This document shows positions 25,671 to 35,717 of a stretch of 56,320 nt of DNA, in pieces. The stretch comes from an uncultured Gammaproteobacteria bacterium (lineage in GTDB: Bacteria > Pseudomonadota > Gammaproteobacteria > Arenicellales > JAANXG01). The stretch spans positions 1-56,320 of the forward strand of contig CAMYMN010000010.1 of assembly GCA_947259395.1 (NCBI GenBank). Reading direction: 5' to 3'. The translations under genes were made by a program, and so were the position numbers. Under the pieces are notes generated by a model, which was not told the DNA's origin, did not search any database, and worked only from the letters and a program-made list of their open reading frames with translations. Position 1 is the stretch's first letter. Each line of letters opens with the position of its first letter.

Positions 25671-28346
25671 ATGCAACCGGCCGAGAAGTTCGAAGATATT
25701 GACGCCCTCGAAACCCGGGAGTGGCTCGACGCCCTGGAAGCGGTGATCGAACATGAAGGACCTGAGCGCGCCCACTACCTGCTGAATAAGCTCATCGATA
25801 AGGCGCGCCGATCCGGGGCCTATCTGCCGTATAGTCTCAACACCGCCTATGTCAACTCGATCCCTGCTGCCCAAGAGCAGCGGAGCCCCGGTGACTCCGC
25901 CATTGAATGGCGCCTGCGCTCGTTGATACGCTGGAACGCGATGGCAATGGTGTTGCGCGCCAACCGTAAGAGCACTGAACTCGGCGGGCATATCGCCAGC
26001 TTCGCGTCTTCTGCGACTTTATACGACGTTGGATTCAACCATTTTTGGCATGCGCGCGGTGACCAACATGGCGGCGACTTGATCTACATCCAGGGTCATT
26101 CAGCGCCGGGAATCTACGCGCGCGCGTATTTGGAAGGTCGATTGACCGAGGAGCAATTGGACGGCTTTCGTCAGGAAACCGCATCCAAGGGGCTATCTTC
26201 ATATCCTCATCCCTGGCTGATGCCGAATTTCTGGCAGTTCCCAACCGTGTCGATGGGCTTGGGACCGATCATGGCGATCTATCAGGCCCGCTTTATGCGG
26301 TACCTCCATGATCGCGGTTTGGCCGACACCGAACAACGCAAGGTATGGTGTTTCTGCGGCGATGGCGAAATGGATGAACCGGAATCTATGGGCGCGATCT
26401 CGCTCGCGGGCCGCGAAAAGCTGGACAACCTCATATTCGTCGTGAACTGTAATCTGCAGCGCCTGGACGGACCGGTGCGCGGAAATGGAAAAATCATACA
26501 AGAGTTGGAGTCCGCGTTCCGCGGCGCAGGATGGAACGTCATCAAGGTGATCTGGGGCTCGTACTGGGATCCATTGCTGATACGCGACACCAAGGGGTTG
26601 TTGCGCCAGCGCATGGAGGAGGCGGTTGACGGCGAATATCAGGCCTTCAAAGCCAAGGGGGGCGCCTACACGCGGGAACATTTTTTTGGCAAGTATCCGG
26701 AGCTCAAGGCGATGGTCGCCAATATGACCGACGAGGACATCTGGCGGCTCAATCGAGGTGGCCATGATCCCCACAAGATTTACGCCGCCTACGCAGCCGC
26801 AACCCAACATACCGGTCAGCCCACGGTGATCCTCGCCAAGACGGTAAAGGGTTACGGCATGGGGGAATCAGGAGAGGGCCAGAACATTACCCACCAGCAA
26901 AAGAAGATGGACGAGGACTCGATACGTCAGTTTCGTGATCGATTCAAGGTCCCGATTGCGGATGACCAATTGAGCGAGATCCCATTTTACCGGCCACCAG
27001 ACGATAGCCCCGAAATCCAGTATCTGCACGAACGACGAAAGGCGTTGGGAGGGTTCTTGCCGAGCCGGGGCCAGGATGCTGAACCTCTGCCGATCCCCCC
27101 GCTGGACACCTTCAAGACCCAACTTGAAGCAACCGGGGAACGGGAGATCTCCACCACCATGGCGTTTGTGCGCATCCTCACTGCGCTCACCCGCGATAAA
27201 CAGATGGGCAAATATGTGGTCCCCATTGTGCCGGACGAATCGCGCACCTTCGGCATGGAAGGTCTGTTTCGCCAACTAGGCATCTACTCTTCTGTGGGCC
27301 AGTTATACAAACCGGAAGATGCCGATCAGTTGATGTATTACCGCGAGGATAAGCAGGGACAGGTGCTGCAGGAGGGGATCTGCGAGGCCGGCGGCATGTC
27401 ATCCTGGCTGGCGGCGGGAACCGCTTATTCCAATCACGGTGTCAATGTGATCCCGTTTTATATCTTTTATTCGATGTTCGGTTTTCAACGGGTCGGGGAT
27501 CTCGCGTGGGCCGCCGGCGACTCGCGAACGCGGGGTTTTCTAATCGGCGGGACCGCGGGGCGCACAACCTTGGCGGGTGAGGGACTACAGCATCAAGATG
27601 GCCACAGCCAAATACAGGCGATGCTAATTCCAAACTGTATCGCCTACGACCCAACCTACGCTTACGAGCTAGCGGTGATTATTCATCATGGACTTCGACG
27701 CATGTTCGTGGATCAGGAAAACGTGTATTACTACATCACCGTCATGAACGAGAACTACGCCCATCCCGCACTTCCCAACGGCGCCGAGGAAGGCATAATC
27801 AAGGGCATGTACCGCTTGCGTGAATCGGCCTTGAGGCACGGTAAATCGAAGCCGTCGGTCCAATTGCTGGGCAGTGGCACGATTTTGCGCGAGGTAGAGG
27901 CCGCCGCCGTAGTGCTGGAAGAACGTTACAATGTGGCGACAGAGGTGTGGAGCGTCACCAGCTTTAATGAACTTAGACGCGACGGCCTGGAAAAAGAGCG
28001 GTGGAATCTGTTGCATCCGGATCAACCCCGCCAAGCGAGTTATGTCGAGCAATGCCTGGATAGTTTTCCCGGACCGGTAGTCGCCGCGACCGACTATATC
28101 AGATTGTTCGCGGATCAGATCAGGCCATTCATTCACAAGCCGTATGTAGTATTGGGAACCAACGGCTATGGGCGCAGCGACACCCGCAAGAACTTGCGAC
28201 ATCATTTCGAAATCGATCGGAATTTCGTGACCGTGGCGGCACTCAATGCCTTGGCCGAGCAGGGGGATATAGACGCGAGACAAGTCAGCAAAGCGATTAC
28301 GCAACTCGGCATAAATCCAGAAAAGCCGTATCCGGCCACTGCTTGA
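25671..28346 (+). CDS. aceE: Pyruvate dehydrogenase E1 component (homodimeric)
   Basis: The 891-residue length fits the single-chain E1 of proteobacteria, which decarboxylates pyruvate with thiamine diphosphate and reductively acetylates E2. The opening (DALETREWLDALEAVIEHEG) and the thiamine site (FCGDGEMDEPESMGAISLAG with NLIFVVNCNLQRLDGPVRGN) are typical. Conserved later parts include YGMGESGEGQNITHQQKKM, ARTFGMEGLFRQLGIY-like and GEGLQHQDGHSQIQA. A strong AAGGAGG site precedes the ATG. aceF follows after 16 bases, so the two are one operon. Confidence 0.98.
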   Translation: MQPAEKFEDIDALETREWLDALEAVIEHEGPERAHYLLNKLIDKARRSGAYLPYSLNTAYVNSIPAAQEQRSPGDSAIEWRLRSLIRWNAMAMVLRANRKSTELGGHIASFASSATLYDVGFNHFWHARGDQHGGDLIYIQGHSAPGIYARAYLEGRLTEEQLDGFRQETASKGLSSYPHPWLMPNFWQFPTVSMGLGPIMAIYQARFMRYLHDRGLADTEQRKVWCFCGDGEMDEPESMGAISLAGREKLDNLIFVVNCNLQRLDGPVRGNGKIIQELESAFRGAGWNVIKVIWGSYWDPLLIRDTKGLLRQRMEEAVDGEYQAFKAKGGAYTREHFFGKYPELKAMVANMTDEDIWRLNRGGHDPHKIYAAYAAATQHTGQPTVILAKTVKGYGMGESGEGQNITHQQKKMDEDSIRQFRDRFKVPIADDQLSEIPFYRPPDDSPEIQYLHERRKALGGFLPSRGQDAEPLPIPPLDTFKTQLEATGEREISTTMAFVRILTALTRDKQMGKYVVPIVPDESRTFGMEGLFRQLGIYSSVGQLYKPEDADQLMYYREDKQGQVLQEGICEAGGMSSWLAAGTAYSNHGVNVIPFYIFYSMFGFQRVGDLAWAAGDSRTRGFLIGGTAGRTTLAGEGLQHQDGHSQIQAMLIPNCIAYDPTYAYELAVIIHHGLRRMFVDQENVYYYITVMNENYAHPALPNGAEEGIIKGMYRLRESALRHGKSKPSVQLLGSGTILREVEAAAVVLEERYNVATEVWSVTSFNELRRDGLEKERWNLLHPDQPRQASYVEQCLDSFPGPVVAATDYIRLFADQIRPFIHKPYVVLGTNGYGRSDTRKNLRHHFEIDRNFVTVAALNALAEQGDIDARQVSKAITQLGINPEKPYPATA

Positions 28347-28362
28347 GCAAGGGAGGCAGCGA

Positions 28363-30099
28363 GTGGTCAGGTTAGAAGAAATCTTCGTTCCGGACTTGGG
28401 TGATTTCAAGGATGTACCGGTCATCGAAGTTCTGGTGCGCGAGGGACAGGACATTCAGGGCGAAGAGCCCCTCGTTACCCTGGAAAGCGACAAGGCGACC
28501 ATGGACGTACCGAGCCCCATGGCCGGCAAAGTCAACGACCTCATGGTCGCAGTGGGCGATAAAGTTTCGCGAGGCGATTTAATTCTGGTGTTGGAGGTGG
28601 AGACCACAACGGTAGAAACATCACGCACACCGGTACCGCAACCTACAGATCAGGGGGCACAACAACAGCAACTGGATCTGAACCATGTCGCATCGGCAGC
28701 TACTACCGATGCCGCGGTGGAACCCACCCCAGTGCCCCATGGCACGACAGAACCAATTTCGGCTCCGGTACCGGAAGCTCCTCCTGCCACCTCCCTGTCC
28801 CCGCAAACCGATAGCGACGTAATTGAAGTCAAGGTCCCGGACATCGGTGATTTTCAGGATGTCGACATTATCGAGGTCATGGTCGCTCCGGGTGATCGGA
28901 TCCAAGCCGAAGACTCTTTGATTACGCTGGAAAGCGACAAGGCGACCATGGACGTCCCTGCACCCGTCGCCGGGACTGTGGTGGGGATGCACGTCAACAA
29001 GGGCGACAAGGTCTCCAAGGGCAGTCCGATATTGGCGGTGCAACCCGACGTGGCGGTCACCCCGGCCCCGGCGCCACCTGCCCCGGCCCCATCCACTCCT
29101 GCTACGCCGGCGGCTCAGGAAGCGACACCCGACCGACCGTTGCCGCCTCCGACCCTACCGGAGCCCGTAGACACATCCGGCAGTGTGACGAAACCGTACG
29201 CCAGCCCCAGCGTGCGGCGATTTGCACGCGAGCTGGGGGTCGATCTGCAGCGGGTGTCAGGTAGTGGCCGTAAAGGACGGATCGTCAAACCAGATGTGCA
29301 GACGTTTGTGAAACAGGCGCTGGCCCAACCGCCTTCCCAGGCGGCTGCGGCAACACCGGGTTTTGCCCTGCCGGAAATGCCGGAGATCGATTTCGCCAAG
29401 TTCGGCGAGATAACAGTGCAGCCCTTGGGCCGCATCAAGAAATTAACCGCCACCAGTCTGCATCGTTCCTGGCTGCACGTACCGCATGTGACACATCACG
29501 ACGAAGCAGACATCACCGAGTTGGAGAACTTTCGCAAGCAAGCAAAAGAGGAGGCGACACAAAGAGGGGTACGCCTGACCATGCTCGCATTCATCATGAA
29601 GGCGTGTATCAGCGCATTGAAACAATATCCAAACTTCAATGCGTCTTTGGAAATCGGTGGCGAGAACCTCATCCTCAAGCGCTACTATCACCTGGGAATT
29701 GCCGTCGATACCGAGGAGGGTCTGATAGTGCCCGTCATTCGGGATGTCGACCAGAAAGGCGTGCTCGATCTGGCGAAAGAGTTGGGAGAGGTCAGCGAAC
29801 GCACCCGGGACAAGAAACTAACCCCCAATGACCTGCAGGGTGGAACGTTCACCATATCCAGCCTCGGCGGCATCGGGGGCACCGCATTTACCCCTATTGT
29901 CAATGCTCCCGAGGTGGCCATTCTGGGCGTGTCGCGCGCGCAATTGAAACCCGTTTACAAGGGTGACGATTTCATACCGCGGCTTATGCTTCCACTGTCG
30001 CTCTCCTACGACCACAGAGTGATCGACGGCGCCGAGGCAGCCCGGTTCACCGCTTTCTTAACGCGGGTGCTCGAAGACGCGCGCCGCTTGCTACTGTAG
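28363..30099 (+). CDS. aceF: Dihydrolipoyllysine acetyltransferase (pyruvate dehydrogenase E2), two lipoyl domains
   Basis: The 578-residue protein starts at GTG 28363, preceded by GGGAGG. Two lipoyl domains each carry the modified lysine in ESDKATMDVP (near residues 42 and 193), joined by Pro/Thr/Gln-rich linkers. A peripheral subunit-binding domain follows (YASPSVRRFARELGVDLQRV, GSGRKGRIVKPDVQ), then the catalytic acetyltransferase domain ending with the active-site motif SYDHRVIDGAEAARF. Two lipoyl domains is fewer than the three of E. coli AceF. Confidence 0.97.
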   Translation: MVRLEEIFVPDLGDFKDVPVIEVLVREGQDIQGEEPLVTLESDKATMDVPSPMAGKVNDLMVAVGDKVSRGDLILVLEVETTTVETSRTPVPQPTDQGAQQQQLDLNHVASAATTDAAVEPTPVPHGTTEPISAPVPEAPPATSLSPQTDSDVIEVKVPDIGDFQDVDIIEVMVAPGDRIQAEDSLITLESDKATMDVPAPVAGTVVGMHVNKGDKVSKGSPILAVQPDVAVTPAPAPPAPAPSTPATPAAQEATPDRPLPPPTLPEPVDTSGSVTKPYASPSVRRFARELGVDLQRVSGSGRKGRIVKPDVQTFVKQALAQPPSQAAAATPGFALPEMPEIDFAKFGEITVQPLGRIKKLTATSLHRSWLHVPHVTHHDEADITELENFRKQAKEEATQRGVRLTMLAFIMKACISALKQYPNFNASLEIGGENLILKRYYHLGIAVDTEEGLIVPVIRDVDQKGVLDLAKELGEVSERTRDKKLTPNDLQGGTFTISSLGGIGGTAFTPIVNAPEVAILGVSRAQLKPVYKGDDFIPRLMLPLSLSYDHRVIDGAEAARFTAFLTRVLEDARRLLL

Positions 30100-30157
30100 A
30101 CCTGTCCTGTTGAGTATTCGCGAAACGCGCGCAAACCAATAGACGAAGAGAGCAGAT

Positions 30158-31918
30158 TTGGCTAACAAAATCGATATCAAGGTGCCCGACATCGGTGATT
30201 TCAAGGATGTCGACGTCATCGAGGTGTTGGTGGCGCCCGGCCGGGAGATACAGCCGGAGGATCCACTGATCACGCTGGAGAGCGACAAAGCCACCATGGA
30301 CGTCCCGTCACCTATGGCCGGCACCGTGGATAACGTTGTGGTTAAGGTCGGCGACAAGGTGTCAGAGGGATCTTTGATCATGACGCTGCGCGCCGACACC
30401 GAGAGCAGCGAGGCGGTCTCGCCGCCCGATACCGCGGTTCCCTCGGAGCTGGACACCGAGACACAGCCACCCGCAGACATGAAGGCAGATCGGCACGCCG
30501 AGGTGTTGGTGCTCGGCGCTGGTCCCGGTGGCTATACGGCGGCGTTTCGTGCCGCGGATCTGGGCAAGAAAACGGTTCTCGTTGAACGTTATCCAGAGTT
30601 GGGCGGCGTTTGCCTGAACGTCGGTTGCATTCCCTCCAAGGCCCTGCTGCATGCCGCCAAGGTAGTCGCCGAAGCGCGAGACATGGCCATCCATGGCATT
30701 GAATTTGGCGATCCGAAGGTCGATCTGGATCGACTGCGGGGCTGGAAAAATTCGATCGTCGGTCGTTTGAACAAGGGGCTTGCCGGTCTCGCCAAGCAGC
30801 GTAAGGTCGAGGTGGTGCAGGGCAGCGGGGAATTCGTCGGACCTAACAATCTGGTGGTGGTCGGCGACAGCGGCGTCACCAGTGTGTCGTTCGACTGCGC
30901 CATCATCGCGGCCGGGTCCCAATCGATCATGCTCCCCGGATTTCCCAATGACCATCCCCGTGTTATCGACTCGACCGGCGCATTGGAACTCAAGGAAGTT
31001 CCCGAGCGTCTGCTGGTCATCGGCGGCGGCATCATCGGCTTGGAAATGGCCAATGTCTATCACGAGCTGGGCGCCAGGATCACGGTGGTGGAACTCACCC
31101 CGACGCTGCTGCCGGGTGTCGACAGCGATCTGGTCAAACCTTTGCAGCGCCGTATCGGCAAGATGTACGAAAACATCTTCGTGAACACCAAGGTTACGCG
31201 TATGGAGCCCGCCGAGCATCAGATCACGGTCTGGTTTGAAGGCGGTGCGGCGCCCGAAAGCGATGTTTTTGATTACGTGCTGGTGGCAGTCGGCCGGCAA
31301 CCCAATGGGCATGAAATCGGTGCGGAAAACGCGGGGGTTAAGGTGGATGAACGTGGTTTCGTCCCAGTGGACCAACAACAACGCACTAACGTCGCGCACA
31401 TTTTTGCAATCGGTGACATCGTGGGGCAGCCGATGTTGGCGCACAAGGCGACCCACGAAGGCAAGGTCGCGGCCGAGGTGTGCGCGGGATTGAAGAGCGG
31501 ATTTGACGCCACCGCTGTTCCCAGTGTCGCCTACACGGACCCGGAGGTGGCTTGGGTCGGTGTCACCGAGACCGAGGCAAAGCAACAGGGGATGAAATAC
31601 GGCAAGGGCATGTTTCCGTGGGCAGCCAGCGGCCGTGCGCTTGGGATTGGCCGTGACGAGGGACTCACGAAGCTGTTGTTTGACGAGGGCACCGGGCGGA
31701 TTGTCGGTGCCGGTATCGTTGGACCCCATGCTGGAGACCTGATTGCGGAGGCAGGACTGGCGATCGAAATGGGGTGCGACGCGGAAGATATCGGCTTGAC
31801 GATCCATCCGCATCCGACCTTATCAGAAACCGTGGCATTTTCGGCCGAGGCATTCGCAGGGACGATTACCGATTTATATATCCCCAAAAATAAAAAACCC
31901 GTCAATCCCGGATCCTAA
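30158..31918 (+). CDS. lpdA: Dihydrolipoamide dehydrogenase (E3) with N-terminal lipoyl domain
   Basis: The 586-residue protein has its own lipoyl domain (ESDKATMDVPSP, lysine near residue 46) and a short linker before the flavoprotein core. The core has the FAD motif LGAGPGGYTAAFRAADLGKK, the redox disulfide GGVCLNVGCIPSKALLH, the NAD motif VIGGGIIGLEMANVYHELGA and the interface histidine in HPHPTLSETV. The start is a TTG (30158). This lipoyl-E3 form is seen in some proteobacterial pyruvate dehydrogenase operons. It lies 58 bases downstream of aceF, so it is probably the third gene of the operon. Confidence 0.97.
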   Translation: MANKIDIKVPDIGDFKDVDVIEVLVAPGREIQPEDPLITLESDKATMDVPSPMAGTVDNVVVKVGDKVSEGSLIMTLRADTESSEAVSPPDTAVPSELDTETQPPADMKADRHAEVLVLGAGPGGYTAAFRAADLGKKTVLVERYPELGGVCLNVGCIPSKALLHAAKVVAEARDMAIHGIEFGDPKVDLDRLRGWKNSIVGRLNKGLAGLAKQRKVEVVQGSGEFVGPNNLVVVGDSGVTSVSFDCAIIAAGSQSIMLPGFPNDHPRVIDSTGALELKEVPERLLVIGGGIIGLEMANVYHELGARITVVELTPTLLPGVDSDLVKPLQRRIGKMYENIFVNTKVTRMEPAEHQITVWFEGGAAPESDVFDYVLVAVGRQPNGHEIGAENAGVKVDERGFVPVDQQQRTNVAHIFAIGDIVGQPMLAHKATHEGKVAAEVCAGLKSGFDATAVPSVAYTDPEVAWVGVTETEAKQQGMKYGKGMFPWAASGRALGIGRDEGLTKLLFDEGTGRIVGAGIVGPHAGDLIAEAGLAIEMGCDAEDIGLTIHPHPTLSETVAFSAEAFAGTITDLYIPKNKKPVNPGS

Positions 31919-32029
31919 CTCGCCAGTATTTTGGGGACAGTGTGCCTATTCGGGTAGATACCGATTGCGTAGACCGACCTCAGAATTCAGAGAAAGAATT
32001 GTTGTGCGATTGCGTATACTGGGCCAAGA

Positions 32030-32797
32030 ATGGAAAATTCCCCGATGGTTGCGTTCGTACAACCAATGAACAATCGCCGGCTATCCTGGGTGGCGGTGAT
32101 GGCGCTCCTGTTGTCTGTCATCATCATCGCCGTCGTGGTGATGGCTGCCGTAGGTTTTCGCTTGGAGTGGTGGGGATACTCCAGTTCACTGAGAATACTG
32201 CGCAGTGCGGTATATGGCGGCGTCATTGCCATCGCGCTGTCGCTGGCCGGGATCATCCTGACGTGGCCCGGTCGCAACCGCAGGGGCCTCGCTCTCAGCA
32301 TGGCGGGTTTGATCATCATGTTGCCGACCCTCGCCATGCCGCTCTACTGGAGTTATTCGAAATCGAAGCTTCCACCTATTCAAGATATTTCCACGGACCT
32401 CGACAATCCTCCCGAATTCTGGGACGCCCCCACTTCGAGAATCACCCATCCTGGTGCAACCGTAGCCGAACAACAGCGAGCAGCCTATCCGGAAATCCAA
32501 CCCATGACCGTCTCCGCGCCGATAGATCAGGTATTCACAAGAACCGTGACCCTGGTACAAGATTTTGGCTGGAAGCTGGTTACCGTGGAACCCGGCGAAG
32601 GACGAATCGAGGCGACGGTCACGACGTTCTGGTACGGCTTTAAAGACGACGTCGCCATCCGTTTGACGAAAACCGGCACCGGGACGAGAGTGGACATGCG
32701 TTCTACCTCCCGCTTCGGCAGGGGGGGCGATGGCGGTTCCAATGCAAATCGAATTCGAGACTTTCTGGCCGCGCTGAAAGAACCCGTACCCCAATAG
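32030..32797 (+). CDS. DUF1499 domain membrane protein
   Basis: A 255-residue protein with three N-terminal membrane helices (AVMALLLSVIIIAVVVMAAV, SAVYGGVIAIALSLAGIILT and LALSMAGLIIMLPTLAMPLY). They are followed by a soluble DUF1499 domain that starts with ISTDLDNPPEFWDA and contains DFGWKLVTVEPGEGRIEATV, TTFWYGFKDDVAIRL and DMRSTSRFGRGGDGGSNANR. The function of the family is unknown. It follows lpdA by about 110 bases, and may be co-transcribed with it or separate. Confidence 0.9.
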   Translation: MENSPMVAFVQPMNNRRLSWVAVMALLLSVIIIAVVVMAAVGFRLEWWGYSSSLRILRSAVYGGVIAIALSLAGIILTWPGRNRRGLALSMAGLIIMLPTLAMPLYWSYSKSKLPPIQDISTDLDNPPEFWDAPTSRITHPGATVAEQQRAAYPEIQPMTVSAPIDQVFTRTVTLVQDFGWKLVTVEPGEGRIEATVTTFWYGFKDDVAIRLTKTGTGTRVDMRSTSRFGRGGDGGSNANRIRDFLAALKEPVPQ

Positions 32798-32872
32798 GGC
32801 GTGGTACATATTTTTCTTGGGGATCTATTCGCGGATCGCGGTGAGCCCGGATGCCTCGGTGCAATATCCGTG

Positions 32873-33604
32873 TTAGCCGGCTGACCTAATGCGCACCCTG
32901 TCCCCGTGACTTATTTCCAGCTTTTGCGCCGCGTGATCCTGGTTCATGGCGATTTCCAACAGTCCGAACGAATTGCCGTACCAGAACGGTTGGCCGGGCG
33001 GGACTTCGCTGAAGGTGCGCGCGTAATGAACAGGCGTGTCACCCAATTCGAGTACGGTTCCGATATCTATGTTAGACGCCCTCAATCCGGTGATTGCATT
33101 GCCGTAATGATCGATATAAATGACAGCATCCCAATCGTCAGGCCAGTGCTTGGTATCCATTGGCAAATGCTCGGACGTGGACGCCGGTAGCGTGCCTTGC
33201 GCAAGCATCGCCGCGACCGGCGCGAACAGATCACGGCCGTGGAACGAGTTGGAAAGCGCCGCCGGCCGCCAGTCGATGCGATAGCTGGTCACATCCCGCG
33301 GACGCCGCATGACGATGGCAAACAGCCCATTATCGGGCCCGACAAACCACCTGCCATCGGCGCGCACCATAATCGCATCCCGCCGGCCGCCGACGCCGGG
33401 ATCGACGACCCCAACACAGATCGCGTCATGTGGCAATTCCTGCACCAAGGCGGCCAACAGGTAAGCACCGGCCTTGATATCAAAGTTCGGGACATGGTGG
33501 CACAGGTCGATGACCTGTATACCGGGCGCCCGCTGTGCCAGCACGGCGTGCATCTGCCCGACATAGGGATCGTAAACTCCAAAGTCTGTAAACAAGATGA
33601 TCAT
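32873..33604 (-). CDS. SAM hydrolase / SAM-dependent halogenase family protein (DUF62)
   Basis: ATG 33604 gives 243 residues opening MIILFTDFGVYDPYVGQMHA, the usual start of S-adenosylmethionine hydroxide adenosyltransferases. Active-site elements include DLCHHVPNFDIKAGAYLLAA, GVVDPGVGGRRDAIMVRADG, FVGPDNGLFAI and YIDHYGNAITGL. The enzyme breaks S-adenosylmethionine into adenosine and methionine with water, although halogenases share the fold. It begins 10 bases after the oligopeptidase gene, so it is in the same transcript. Confidence 0.88.
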   Translation of the reverse strand: MIILFTDFGVYDPYVGQMHAVLAQRAPGIQVIDLCHHVPNFDIKAGAYLLAALVQELPHDAICVGVVDPGVGGRRDAIMVRADGRWFVGPDNGLFAIVMRRPRDVTSYRIDWRPAALSNSFHGRDLFAPVAAMLAQGTLPASTSEHLPMDTKHWPDDWDAVIYIDHYGNAITGLRASNIDIGTVLELGDTPVHYARTFSEVPPGQPFWYGNSFGLLEIAMNQDHAAQKLEISHGDRVRIRSAG

Positions 33605-33614
33605 GCAGAGAACA

Positions 33615-35690
33615 TTACCGGTTAACTGTTTCAACCCCCTGGCTATCGTCGCCCACACCCCACACATTGAGCAGAAATGAATACATAAAGGCGGTGCGTT
33701 TCACGTCCTGATAGCGGCCGGTTTCACCGTAATGTCCGGTGGTATCGACTTTCAGCAACAACAGCTTATCATCCGTTTTTACGCTACGAAGTTTGGCGAC
33801 CCACTTCAAAGATTCCCAAAAACCAACGCGCCGATCATGCAGCCCTGAGGTAACCAACATCGGCGGATACTGTTGTGCGCTGACGTTGTCGTACGGCGAG
33901 TAGCTTCGCAGATACCGGTATTCGCGTTCGTTCGCTGGATTACCGAATTCTTCGTAGTCGTGCACCGTCAGGGGCAGATTTGGGTCCAACAGTGTGTTGA
34001 CGATATCGACAAATGGCACCTCCGCCACCACAGCGGCAAACAATTCCGGCCGGCGCTGGGCTGCGACGGCGACTAACAGGCCGCCGGCGCTGGCACCCCA
34101 GGCGGCGATTTTGCCCGCCGCCGTGTAACCCTGCGAAATCAACCACTCGGCGCAATTCAAAAAGTCGGAAAAACTGTATTCCTTGTTACCCAGTCGACCC
34201 TGATCGTACCAATCGTACCCCAATTCTCCACCACCGCGAACATGGGCCAGGGCGATGACTACCCCACGATCCAGGAGGCTCAGATAGTCGCTGTTGAACT
34301 CAACATCGAGACTCTCCTCGTATGCACCATAACCGACGAGTAATAGCGGGTGACTGCCGTCGAGGCGTAATTCCTTTCGATGCAGTATCGAGATCGGAAC
34401 TCTGATTCCTTGATCATCGATCGAATACAGACGACTGAGCTGATAGTTTGCCTCGTCGTATCCGGGGATCTTGTGCTGTTTTCGCAAACGGCGTTGACGG
34501 CTCGGTACGTCATAGTCAATGACGCATTCCGGTGTAACTAGGGAACTGTAGTTCATGCGCAGGAAGGAACAGTGGTAGTTATCCAGGTCTTCGACATCGA
34601 CACAATACAGGACATCCGGAAATGCGATGATGTGGTCTGTCCCGGTTTTTATATCGATTACCCGCAGACGCTCGATGCCTTGTTCTCGTTCTCCGACTAC
34701 CACGTGATCAGCAAACACCTCCAGGAATTCAATAGTCGAATCCGGCCGCTCCGGTATCCACTGGCGCCAGACCTTGGGATCACCGACAAGTGCCTGCATG
34801 ATCTTGAAGTTGGGCGCGTCAAGATTTGTCAAAATATAGAATCGATCACCGTGATGATCCAGGTAATACTCCACGTCGGATTGCCGCTGCCGAATCAATC
34901 TTGGCGCCATCGCAGATTCTCTGGCCTTCACGCAGCGCACCTCGGACGTAGTATTACTCTGGGATTCGATGAATACGTAATCCTTGGAACGGGACTTCCA
35001 GACATTCACGAAGAACGCGGGATCTTGTTCCTCGTACAATGGATTATCGCTGGAGACCGGAGTACCGACCCTATGTGCGTAAACGGCATAAGGGCGGCTG
35101 TTGGCGTCGGTTTTTACGTACAGCAACGTGTTGGCGTCCCCCAACCACGCCAGATCCTCGCCAACACCTTGAATCTCATCATCCAGCAATTCGTTATTGC
35201 TGATTTCCTTGATTCGTAACCGGTAGCGTTCGTCTCCCTGGGTGTCGACCACGAAAGCCACCCGTTTGTGGCGGGGGCAAACGCTCAAGGTGGCAAGGTC
35301 GAAATAGTCCCTGCCGTCCGCCAAGTTGTTCTCATCGAGATACACCTGTTCCGGTGCACTCAAGCCCGCGCGCCGACAATGCAGCGGATATTCCTTTCCG
35401 GCCTCAACCCGGGCGTAATACCAATACTCGTCGATATGTTCGGGAACGGTGGTATCGTCTTCCAACATCCGGCGAGTCAGCTCGCTGAACAAGGTGTCCT
35501 GCAACCCACGCCATGTTGTGGTGATGGCGGCGGTATACGCGTTTTCCGCGGCGATATGCTTCTCTACCCGGGGATCGGTGCGGTCACGCAGATATGCGTA
35601 ATGATCGACGTACGTCTCGCCGTGGATGTAAAACGAGCGCGGTTCTGTTGCCGCGACCGGAGGCATAACCTTTGGGGGCTTGCGCGTCAT
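33615..35690 (-). CDS. ptrB: Oligopeptidase B (prolyl oligopeptidase family, S9)
   Basis: A 691-residue serine peptidase. The N-terminal beta-propeller (for example GEDLAWLGDANTLLYVKTDA, and EYYLDHHGDRFYILTNLDAP) is followed by the alpha/beta hydrolase domain with AHVRGGGELGYDWYDQGRLG, the nucleophile motif AAWGASAGGLLVAV and a DRRVGFWESLKW end region. The final histidine lies in LLKVDTTGHYGETGRY. It cleaves short peptides after basic residues. ATG 35690 was chosen over TTG 35693. It sits 24 bases after the cytidylyltransferase-like gene, with no functional link known. Confidence 0.93.
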   Translation of the reverse strand: MTRKPPKVMPPVAATEPRSFYIHGETYVDHYAYLRDRTDPRVEKHIAAENAYTAAITTTWRGLQDTLFSELTRRMLEDDTTVPEHIDEYWYYARVEAGKEYPLHCRRAGLSAPEQVYLDENNLADGRDYFDLATLSVCPRHKRVAFVVDTQGDERYRLRIKEISNNELLDDEIQGVGEDLAWLGDANTLLYVKTDANSRPYAVYAHRVGTPVSSDNPLYEEQDPAFFVNVWKSRSKDYVFIESQSNTTSEVRCVKARESAMAPRLIRQRQSDVEYYLDHHGDRFYILTNLDAPNFKIMQALVGDPKVWRQWIPERPDSTIEFLEVFADHVVVGEREQGIERLRVIDIKTGTDHIIAFPDVLYCVDVEDLDNYHCSFLRMNYSSLVTPECVIDYDVPSRQRRLRKQHKIPGYDEANYQLSRLYSIDDQGIRVPISILHRKELRLDGSHPLLLVGYGAYEESLDVEFNSDYLSLLDRGVVIALAHVRGGGELGYDWYDQGRLGNKEYSFSDFLNCAEWLISQGYTAAGKIAAWGASAGGLLVAVAAQRRPELFAAVVAEVPFVDIVNTLLDPNLPLTVHDYEEFGNPANEREYRYLRSYSPYDNVSAQQYPPMLVTSGLHDRRVGFWESLKWVAKLRSVKTDDKLLLLKVDTTGHYGETGRYQDVKRTAFMYSFLLNVWGVGDDSQGVETVNR

Positions 35691-35717
35691 CAACCACTAC
35701 CTAGACGCGCGTATGGA

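Noticed and set aside
30362-31813. Long minus-strand open frame of 483 codons inside lpdA
   Set aside because: The plus strand encodes a complete dihydrolipoamide dehydrogenase. The other frame's length is a by-product of high GC content.
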